A DNA stretch of 64,000 nt from Hybos culiciformis. Its lineage: Eukaryota > Arthropoda > Insecta > Diptera > Hybotidae. Positions 57,201-64,000 of this stretch are shown in pieces. Location: contig OZ023273.1 in assembly GCA_964007475.1 (NCBI GenBank), positions 118,653,812-118,717,811 of the forward strand, written 5' to 3'. The first letter of the stretch is position 1. Every line of letters begins with the position of its first letter. The notes under the pieces were generated by a model that did not search any database, was not told the DNA's origin, and saw only the letters and a list, made by a program, of their open reading frames with translations. A program made the translations under genes and the position numbers.

Positions 57201-59540
57201 TTATATATATACATCATAAATTTCAAAAGTTTCTAAACTGAATTTACTGAATAGACATCACAAGACATTTGGAAAACGTATATAAATAATAACGTCATCG
57301 AAAAAGAATTTCGAAGTTTTTTATTTCTGAAAGCTGCTGCATAATTATATTAGTATAATAGAGAAGAAGCCATGCATAATAATATGTAAAAAAAATCTAT
57401 TTCTCTTCAAAAATTATTATACATTTTTTTAAGCTAAAAATTAAATTAAGATAATTTACATGTATATTAAAAAAAATATATATTTCACTCCAGCTTCATA
57501 ATGTGCCTAACTATCTTCAGAAATACTTTATTAATAAGTTTAATTTGTTACTTGAGTTCTTTATTTTTTTTTAAATTTTAAATTTGAAAATATACCTAGT
57601 TAATATTTTCAAAAAAGTTTAATTTTTTATCAGATTTTACTAAATATCGTGGAGGTTGCATAATTGCCATTGATTATGGAGCACATTCTTCCGGAAATTA
57701 CTTTCGATTGGTACAGCAATTTGATGACATCACGGATGTCATTTTTAGAAAAATGAAACTATGGAGAAATGATGGAATGAATTTGGGAAGAACTTTAATA
57801 TTTGGATTTAGCTTTGGAGGACAAATAGCAATAGAATTAGGAAAACGTTTCGGAAGACAGCAAATTCAAGCAATTGATAGTTAGTATATTTTAGAACTAA
57901 AAAAAGTATTAAAAATTTCATAATATGTGCAAAGGATATATTTGTCTATAACTCTATATCATTACATTATATGTTTTTAAAAGTATGTATTAAGTTTCTA
58001 TTTAAAACGAATGTTAAATATGAAATATTGAATATTTTTGTCAAGGAACAAAAAGTTTTTAAAACTTCTATAAAGTAGTCTAGAAACAAAAAAAATTTTA
58101 TTCGACTGAGTCATAATTCTATAACAAAACACTGTTTGGACAAAATGCTGTGTTCATAACAATAATGCTGCATTGGGTGGGTATGGGTAAATGTAATATT
58201 CTGGGTGGGTAAAATACTTTATGGGCAAAATGTGTAGCAAGAGAAGAATCTCAAATAAAATAAATTTTATTTTTTGTTTAATTTAAGCATGTGATATAGC
58301 AGGTCCTGGTTTTGATGTTCGAGATAGAGGACTTCATCATAGAAATGCTGCTAAAAATGTGCAATGTATTCATACAAGTCGTGACAAAGGAACTAGACAT
58401 TATAATACATGTCATCAAAATTGGCGCCTTGGGAATTGCGGTTTCAAACAACCTGGTGCAGAAGCTCCCCCATATGGTTCGCATGGACTCTGTGTTTATT
58501 ATTATTTACTTTCGTTTGAACATGACTTTGTAGCTAGACAAAGACCGAGATTATGTTTACCTACGCCAAATGAAGCTTTCAAGTGGCCCAACAATTTTAA
58601 AATGGGCTATATGGAAAAAAGAAAATCGTAAGAAAAAATTTATATTGGTTACCTAAAATTTTCTATAGTAAATAGTATATATTAATAGTATATCTAATCT
58701 AATTTAATCTAATCTAATCTAATCTAATCTAATCTAATCTAATATAATCTAATATAATCTAATCTAATCTAATCTAATCTAATATTATATAAAAATTAAA
58801 ATTCTCTGTTTCTCTGTCCTCAATCACGCCTAAACCGCTGGACCGATTTGGCTGAAATTTTGAACTTAAGTATCATTGGGGCCCGAGATGGTTATAGGGT
58901 ACTAGAAAATTTTATCCGAGGCCCCGGCGGGGGGCTACCTTAGAAGCCGGTTTTGCAATTTAGGTATATTCCGATAAAATATTATAGCGTTGGACCCGAA
59001 TCGACAATTTAGAAGACTGGATGTGTTAAGGCTCCGGGGAAGTGGCTATTTAACAAATTTTTTTTTTTTTTTAGTGCATAAAATCTTGATTAAAGTGCTT
59101 TGATATTAATATAAGTTCGGGACTACCGTGCGAAGCCGGGTATTTCGACTAGTAATATAATAATTTGTGAAGAAGTTTTTATATATTTCGTTTGGTACCG
59201 TTTATGACTTTGTTATCAAAAAAAATTAAAAAGTTGTTTTCTTCATAGTTAAATAAATCTTAACAATTTTCTTTGATTATATTATAATTTTTAGTGTTTG
59301 AATTAAAAATATATTTTTTCTTTTTCCAGGCAAATTCAAGGAGAGTTTTTCGTACCATTATTGAAAGATCCACCTTATGTTATTCCAGATAATTATATTG
59401 GAAATAATCTATTATTTAACAGGAATATGCTTAATAGGAATTTTCAAAATGCTAATAGTAAATTCTTAAATAGACCAGTAGTAAATAAATTATTAAGAGC
59501 TAGTCGATTATTTTTAAAAAGATCACAATCCACAGAATAA
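42236..59540 (+). CDS. secreted lipase-family hydrolase (5 exons)
   Basis: Encodes 401 residues. The coding exons are 42236-42498, 56126-56271, 57634-57879, 58288-58627 and 59330-59540, with GT-AG introns and frame kept throughout. Residues 1-20 form a signal peptide, followed by an acidic Asp/Tyr-rich linker (about 33-60). The lipase domain then shows the FIIHGW oxyanion-region motif (117-122), the nucleophile elbow G-F-S-F-G-G with Ser196, Asp221 in DIAGPGF, and His284 in GSHGLC. The triad of the pancreatic lipase/phospholipase A1 superfamily is therefore complete. The segment between Asp and His is Cys-rich and has the usual IHTS and QPG motifs, suggesting disulfides. It is likely an extracellular lipase or phospholipase, with unknown substrate. 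The elbow reads SFG instead of the common SLG. Some relatives such as yolk proteins lack the triad, but this one keeps it. The first intron hosts an opposite-strand gene. Confidence 0.88.
43168..43608 (-). mobile_element. non-autonomous hAT-like element (MITE), 441 bp, second copy
   Basis: A reverse-orientation copy of the element at 19655-20095, with identical length and nearly identical sequence. One difference I can see is CCTTTG versus CCTTTC near the terminus. The ends are CAGCGTTTCTCAACC and GGTTGAGAAACACTG. No 8-base duplication is evident: the flanks TTATATAG and AGTATAAG do not match. It lies inside the first intron of the lipase gene. Confidence 0.85.
44790..45180. repeat. chain of short stem-loops, copy 1
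   Basis: A stretch, GC-richer than its surroundings, packed with short inverted repeats. Examples are the perfect palindrome TTAGTATACTAA (44844-44855), TACG..CGTA (44892-44907), CGTAAATTACG, GTTAGTTATGAAACTAAC and GTCACTTATATGAC. A CAGTTATTTGTC near 44793 is matched by inverted GACAAATAACTG near 44916. It has no open frame of note. It shares motifs with 53380-53900 and abuts the palindrome at 45181-45408. Confidence 0.45.
45181..45408. repeat. 228-bp palindrome
   Basis: Arms of about 95-100 bases, starting ATGTTAATTGTAAAA at the left, pair with few mismatches around a loop centred near 45290. The arms include TTTTTGTCCTCCTA and ATTCAGAATATTTTTAGTTT. No clear target duplication is visible. 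It is probably a foldback MITE. It sits directly at the end of the stem-loop chain, so the two may be one element. Confidence 0.75.
47661..49272 (-). pseudogene. fibronectin type III single-pass membrane protein, C-terminal part, apparently damaged
   Basis: Four exon-like blocks on the minus strand: 49148-49272, 48620-49048, 47909-48552 and 47661-47798. Block 1 is the C-terminal half of a fibronectin type III domain. Block 2 carries a complete one (ELTWDPP, then ESYLITWTY), then a transmembrane helix (about 22 residues, HTLAIIVGVMLSILCIL) and a basic stop-transfer QRNRFKNR. Block 3 is a 214-codon low-complexity cytoplasmic tail rich in Asn, Ser and Pro (PLSSPPP). Oddities are an in-frame TAA at 49155-49157, a missing AG before block 2 (GG at 49049-49050), and a one-base frame change near 47695. 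No N-terminus is found. It could be a receptor or adhesion protein, but the family is not identified. The remaining splice phases agree and the long blocks stay open, so decay would be recent or the sequence faulty. The gene is nested within the lipase intron. Confidence 0.6.
49761..49818. repeat. small GC-rich inverted repeat
   Basis: TGAAATAAGACCGC at the left and GCGGCCTTATTTCA at the right form a 58-base hairpin. A third copy of the same word (GCGGCCTTATTTC) sits within it. The GC content contrasts with the AT-rich flanks. It is probably the remnant of a transposon terminus. Confidence 0.55.
52453..52541 (-). other. possible upstream exon of the nested gene
   Basis: An 89-base block with a good acceptor (TTTGCCACAG) and a donor GTAAAT. 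It is open in one frame (from NIKIPKGFNGYFWTSEG to EFTEQK). It could supply the first strands of the half domain at 49148-49272, but the phases do not match: this block ends in phase 0, whereas the next one needs two leading bases. A further GTAAGT donor after an A-rich stretch lies at about 53259 (minus) and could mark an untranslated exon. Confidence 0.3.
52622..52880 (+). repeat. partial copy of a foldback element
   Basis: Matches the right half of the element at 61451-61949. Shared blocks include GATTTAACATTTTAGGGACC, CCCTATCTCCGAAACGGGGC-type sequence and AAGAACTGATTTCAGTTTTG. The left inverted arm is absent, so this copy is truncated. The 108-codon open frame at 52622-52948 is a translation of the repeat. 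Confidence 0.8.
53380..53900. repeat. chain of short stem-loops, copy 2
   Basis: Consecutive short palindromes with almost no spacer: GGCGCTTATGTACGCC (53419-53434), TATAA..TTATA (53461-53478), GTTATTTGTACAAAAATAAC (53482-53501), GTCAG..CTGAC around TTTACGTAAA (also a near copy at 53401), CAAATATTTG, CCGACACAAAAGTCGG (53653-53668), AATTTAAATT, GTTAGTTTCAAAACTAAC (53741-53758) and TGAAC..GTTCA (53814-53833). It is clearly GC-richer than its flanks. No coding or known RNA family is recognised. Confidence 0.45.
54914..55031. mobile_element. piggyBac-like MITE, 118 bp
   Basis: Inverted termini CCCTCCGATTAGCGA and TCGCCAAGCGGAGGG are flanked by TTAA on both sides (54910-54913 and 55032-55035). 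TTAA duplication and C-rich short termini are typical of piggyBac-type elements. It has no coding capacity. Confidence 0.75.
56482..57167. repeat. 345-bp direct tandem duplication
   Basis: Copy 1 (56482-56826) and copy 2 (56827-57167) are nearly identical from CATAGATGTC to TTACATTATGATC. Differences I see are one base near the start (GTCATGG versus GTCGTGG) and loss of one TTTA unit in copy 2. It lies in the second intron of the lipase gene (56272-57633) and does not affect coding sequence. Confidence 0.9.
58692..58782. repeat. pentanucleotide microsatellite (TAATC)n
   Basis: About 18 units of a 5-base repeat, with occasional TAATA or TTAAT variants. It lies in the fourth intron of the lipase gene (58628-59329), immediately before a Helitron-like repeat. 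Confidence 0.95.
58786..59153 (+). mobile_element. non-autonomous Helitron-like element
   Basis: Starts with a TATTATATAAAA-type motif followed by TTCTCTGTTTCTCTGTCC and GGACCGATTTGGCTGAAATT, a widespread insect repeat signature. It ends ACCGTGCGAAGCCGGGTATT with a short hairpin (CGAA..TTCG, 59131-59147) and then CTAG followed by T. No terminal inverted repeats are seen, which fits a Helitron-like end. It lies in intron 4 of the lipase gene. The related fragment is at 8364-8630. Confidence 0.55.
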
Positions 59541-59585
59541 AAGTATTTGCCTGTAGTTAGTTATTTTTTAGAAAAATAATGTGTA

Positions 59586-59591
59586 AATAAA
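59586..59591 (+). terminator. poly(A) signal of the lipase gene
   Basis: An AATAAA hexamer 46 bases after the stop codon. Two further AATAAA words follow at 59771-59776 and 59782-59787, so alternative 3' ends are possible. Confidence 0.5.
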
Positions 59592-60399
59592 TTTTCTAGA
59601 CAGTGCAGTGTATAAATTGTATATGCATTGAGAAAACGTAAGTTTGTAAACGAATTAGGTATTGTTGTTCTCTGTTCTAATATTTTGAAAATCATTTGAA
59701 ATTTTAATTTTGTTTAGAAAAAAGAAAATTTTAGTCTTTCTGTTGAATATTCAAAACTAAGTACATTACAAATAAATAATGAATAAAGGTTAATTTTGTT
59801 TTATTTTCACTGTTTCAACTGTATTGCGGAAAAAAGGTAAAAATTAATTGGAAAAATGCAATTATAAGATTGTTGCGTCTATAAGAATAATTAATTAATA
59901 AAAGCATCATCAACTAATGCAGGAAACGATCTTTTTTAAAAATAGTTAATTTTTTTAATATGCAACTTTCTGCTCTAACAGTTAAACTTATCGTCTTTGA
60001 ATAGATCGTGGTACATATAATATTCATTTTATTACACAGAAGAGTCCGTATAACAAAAATAATAAAGGAAAAAAAATATTAATAATACTTACTCACTGTA
60101 ATGTGAATGGAAGACGTAGTGAATTTATTTTAATATATTGCCTTGAGATCCTAAAATAATGTTATGCCGATAAATACACTCGTATATTAGAAATTTTCTC
60201 CTTCTCCTTTTCCGATCTCCCTATCCCTTATCATTAGTTTTTTAAAACAAGATTATATAATTGTATTTTAATCAAATAATAATTTAATATAAACATCCAG
60301 AGCTTTCTAAACCATGCTCATAGCTTTCCTGTATGGTCGTTGTAACGTAAACTATTTTACTAACCCTACATTATAGGATTAAGTTTATATTTAAATCGG

Positions 60400-60623
60400 A
60401 TTTTAAGGCATTTTAGTATAATTTTGTTCATATAAAACGAATATTAAGGCATTATATTGAATTTTTATTCAAATAATTTGAATTTTAAACCATTTTATTA
60501 TATTTTTGTTCATATAAATCGGATATATATTTTATTATATTTTTATATGTTTATATAAATCGAATTTTAAATCATTTTAAGGTATTTTATTGCATTTTTT
60601 GTTTTTGTTTAAACCATTTTATT
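60400..60623. repeat. degenerate tandem repeat of about 45-60 bp
   Basis: Units built on TTTTAAACCATTTTATT and TTTTGTTCATATAAATCGAA recur four to five times with drift. The array resumes at 62400 (ATTGAGTTTTTTGTTCAG, then AAGCCATATTATTGAG), showing that the element between was inserted into it. Confidence 0.6.
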
Positions 60624-62399
60624 GGCCCTTATCATGGAACTCGCCTTCATTTTCGACTCGACGCGAATCTCAAAATCGCTACGAATCTTTTTCAGTAACA
60701 TGGAATTCTACGCTTTTTTGGCGAATGTTTTTAATCTGTCAGTTTATCATAGATGTAATTTATTTAGTGTAGGTGTAAAAAAAAATTTTTTTTTTATATT
60801 CAAAAATAAACAGGAATAAAATCTTAAAATTCATAAGTAAAATAAAAAATAATATTTATTTTCTAGAATAATTATGGTTTACATAAAAATTTTCATTTTA
60901 TTACAAAAAAAAAAAAAAAATTTTTATGCAAAAAAAAAATACTCGAAAATAATGTTGTTATTCCCTTTAATCATTTTTCTATGAATTAAAAAAAAGAAAT
61001 TCGTAAATTTTATTGAGAGGAAATTTTCATCCACTTTTCCATTGGAGGGAAAATTATGAATTGGGTTCTATTATACATTCGGCGGGCGAAAATACATCTT
61101 TTATTTTGTATCATCGATTTCGATTTTGCGAAAATTTACTGCGAATTAAATTCTACTGAGTTGATGCAGTAGAATTTAAAAAAAAATTTGTGTAAATTTC
61201 ATTTTTTCGGTTGTAGGTATGACGAAAACTCTTTAAAAAAATGTTAAATTAGAAAATCCTTAATTTAAAAATCTTTAAAGTATCAAAATCATTACTTTTC
61301 AAAAATTTTAATATCGAAAAAAAAAATAAAATTTGAGATAAATCTGATGCAAAGTTTTTTAGATATAAATTTCAGCACAAAAAAAATTTATCTATCCGTA
61401 TTTCATTTCTAAGGGAACTTTAACATAAATTTATTTGGTTTTATAAAAATAGCTGGCGAAGTGCCGTTTTCTTCAATCACTCAGAATGGGCTGAAACTTG
61501 GAGGGGGGGTAGAGGTGGTGCCCAAAAAAAAATTTTTTTTTGTGCCCGATTTGCCCTTTTTTTGGGTAGTGACCGCCCGCCCCCGTTTTTTGAAAAATTA
61601 ATTTCTCGTCAAAGTTGTTTAAAACTTTTTGGAAAAAGGCTAAACGTATGATGTAACGTATGAAAATTTTGAAGGGCCATAACTCCGAAATGGGGGCCTT
61701 CCCGCAAAAACCGTCTCCGATTTAACATTTTAGGGACCACCTCTATTACCTGCCCAAAAATAGGGCAAAACGGGCACAAAAAAATTTTTTCTATACAAAA
61801 ATGTATGGAAACTTTGGGGGGCCCTATCTCCGAAACAGGGCCTTTGCCCCAAGAACTGATTTCAGTTTTGGGAGTTTGGGCACCGCCTCTACCACCCCTC
61901 CAAGTTTCAGCCCATTCTGAGTGGTTCAAGGAAACGGCACTTTAGCTAACAATTTTTATTTTTATTTAAAAAAAAGAGACTTGAAAATTATAAAAAAACA
62001 CTTCTTCATAAAAAAATTATATACTTTTTTGTTTTTGTTTTTGTATTCTTACATTCGATTTTTTTTGACGTTTCGCTCAGTTAGGTGTCGAATTCTATGA
62101 TATGGTTAGAGATGCAGAGCGAAAGTTAGATACGCGGCGAATTGTGATTTTAATAAAAAACCCAAAAAAAAAATTTCTAGGTGGGGCAGCTTAAATAAAA
62201 AGTTGCCCCACCTAGTAATAGGAATGTTAATAAATAAAAGAGTAAAAATGGAAATTGAAATTGCATTTTTAATTGAAAATTGAAAATTGACATTCGCCAA
62301 AACTGAAAATTTATAAGGAAATTCACTATCGAATTCCATGATTCGGAAATTCGCTTTTAGCGAATTCGAAAGGTGAAAACGAATTCCATGATAAGGGCC
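60624..62399. mobile_element. 1.8 kb TIR element, non-autonomous
   Basis: Ends GGCCCTTATCATGGAA at the left and TTCCATGATAAGGGCC at the right, with further inner palindromic GAATTCG-type motifs. An ATT triplet lies on both sides (60621-60623 and 62400-62402), consistent with a 3-base target duplication, and the flanking tandem repeat is continuous across the site. GG-type termini with a 3-base duplication suggest a PIF/Harbinger-like element, which is an inference. No transposase frame is visible. The overlapping open frames 60590-60772 and 60622-60819 are within the terminal arm. Confidence 0.65.
61451..61949. mobile_element. foldback element, 499 bp, nested
   Basis: Long inverted arms: AGTGCCGTTTTCTTCAATCA at the left is matched by the complement of GGTTCAAGGAAACGGCACTT at the right. 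The pairing continues through GAATGGGCTGAAACTTGGAG and beyond, giving arms well over 75 bases. It is GC-richer than its host. It sits inside the 60624-62399 element, so it inserted later or was carried along. A truncated relative lies at 52622-52880. The minus-strand open frame at 61609-61929 is repeat sequence. Confidence 0.8.
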
Positions 62400-64000
62400 A
62401 TTGAGTTTTTTGTTCAGATTAATCTATTTTTAAGCCATATTATTGAGTTTTTGTATATAGGTACACACACCTTTAATTAATATACAATTTTTTTGATTTT
62501 CTCATTATTTGATAAATTTAACGAATAATAATAAAAATATTATTTTATTTCTTTCTTATTTCCTTTATGACTTTTTGTCTTCTTCGTTAGAAACAATATT
62601 AATTTTAAAAGTGCCACTTAAAATCAAATTTTTTATTTTGCAGGAGTTTCGGTTGAATAACTCTCCAGACATTCCATATTTTTTTAGAATATTTTATAAG
62701 TAAATTCATGAATGATATTAAAATTATGATGGTATTTAAAAAAATTATCTAATTGTTGAAATGAACATGAATGATGTTTAGTTGACCGAATTCCATCAAA
62801 AGGATCTATTCTAGTGGAACACTTTCGTCTATGTCCTAATCTCGTCCGCTAACTATTAAACTAACTAAGTTTAGTTTCTTAATTGTTCACAAATGAAAAT
62901 ATACACATATGTTTAATATTATATTGTTTACCTAAAATGATCTTTTCTGCACGTTTGCAAGTCTGCAACCAATATCAAAATATTTCTTTTGTCTTTAATA
63001 AAACTTGCAAAAGTTTTTTTTTTAAATTTTAGGATATTATGAATATACATATCTAAAATGAGTTTTAACATCTAAATCACTTTTTCATTTGGAATCATGC
63101 GAATCACGTAATACTTCTCTTTTGTAGGTAATGCGAATAAATTATGAGGTCAATTATGTAATTATTTTGAATTCTAATTTTGATAAATGAAAGTTAATTT
63201 TAATTATTGTAATTTTTTTAGAAATAATATTTTTTATTAACATTACATAATTATATTAACATTTATATTTTTTATAAAATTTGCATAAAAAGACCACATT
63301 TTTAGTATGCAAGAGTATAATAGTGCAATAATGCTCCAAACATAATATAAAATCTTATTAAACCAAAACTTTTCCTTAATTTTTTTTTTTAATAAATTAT
63401 ACAACTAAACCTTAAATTTTTGTTTGTTATTATATTTAATTTACTCTGTTTTATAGAACAAATGTTGTCTAATTTGTGATAAGTCTACTGTAAAAAAATG
63501 CAAACGCTTTGAAGATTATAAAGAATTTATTGTGTGTGCAAATACATAGTGGAAAATTTTTCCGATACAATTAAGCATTTTTCATGATATAAATTAAAAA
63601 CCTAGAACATTGTCATTATAACTATTAATATAATTATTAACGTCATTATAAGAAATCATATCATAGATAGAATCTATATTTTAAATGGTTCATTGATCTT
63701 ATTCGATGATCATTAATTTTGGGAAAGCAATATACTTAATACATTTATTTTATTTGAATCAATTTTTAAAGAATTATCCAAATGAAAGGGATTTTCACAT
63801 TCATAAAAAAACTATAAATGTGGCAAGTTTCGTAAGTTTCATGCTGGTTTATGTGGTTTTTTGCTTGTTGTCAAATACCTTCAGGTCGATATAAAACTAA
63901 ACATACTGTTAACGTTTTTTGCATTACTATAAACATAAACAAATAAATATAGATTTTTGTAATTTAGTGCTAAATATAGTAAAATTATTTTTTGCATGTG

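Larger units (their letters stand above)
59792..64000. other. intergenic region downstream of the lipase gene
   Basis: No gene is recognised. It holds a degenerate tandem repeat (about 60.4-60.62 and 62.40-62.46 kb), a 1.8 kb TIR element inserted into it, and a nested foldback element. Beyond 62.5 kb the sequence is plain AT-rich DNA. The open frames at 62509-62703 and 63706-63894 show no family features. Confidence 0.6.

Noticed and set aside
61609..61929. A 106-codon minus-strand frame with Gly, Pro and Trp-rich sequence
   Set aside because: It lies wholly within the foldback element and reads its inverted arm.

Overview
This is eukaryotic nuclear DNA, almost certainly from an insect. It is very AT-rich with long A and T runs. 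It carries spliced genes with GT-AG introns, AATAAA poly(A) signals, two insect-type beta-tubulins and many hAT-like, foldback, piggyBac-like and Helitron-like elements. I cannot name the species. Recurrent GTAGGTA/TACCTAC words recall aphids and some other insects, but that is weak evidence.

Layout. Bases 1-11367: AT-rich sequence with no firm gene, a GC-richer island with exon-like open pieces at 2.0-3.0 kb, and a dispersed repeat near 8.4 kb. Bases 11368-14541 (+): a four-exon beta3-type tubulin gene with the six-residue insert seen in insect beta3-tubulins. Bases 17250-32816 (-): a two-exon ubiquitous (beta1-like) tubulin gene with a 14.2 kb first intron. The two tubulin genes converge, 2.7 kb apart, and share the intron after codon 19. 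Bases 32817-42235: an intergenic region with a dense cluster of foldback elements at 34.9-36.4 kb and a hAT-like element at 39.6-40.2 kb. Bases 42236-59540 (+): a five-exon secreted lipase-family gene with an intact Ser-Asp-His triad. Its 13.6 kb first intron holds, on the opposite strand, the C-terminal part of a fibronectin type III, single-pass membrane protein gene (47.6-49.3 kb) that shows several lesions and may be a decaying pseudogene. Bases 59541-64000: intergenic, with a 1.8 kb TIR element inserted into a degenerate tandem repeat and itself carrying a second foldback element.

The tubulins supply the beta subunit of microtubules. The lipase is a predicted secreted hydrolase and has no evident functional link to them. 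The least explained structures are two stretches (44.8-45.2 kb and 53.4-53.9 kb), GC-richer than their surroundings, that look like chains of consecutive short stem-loops and share short motifs.
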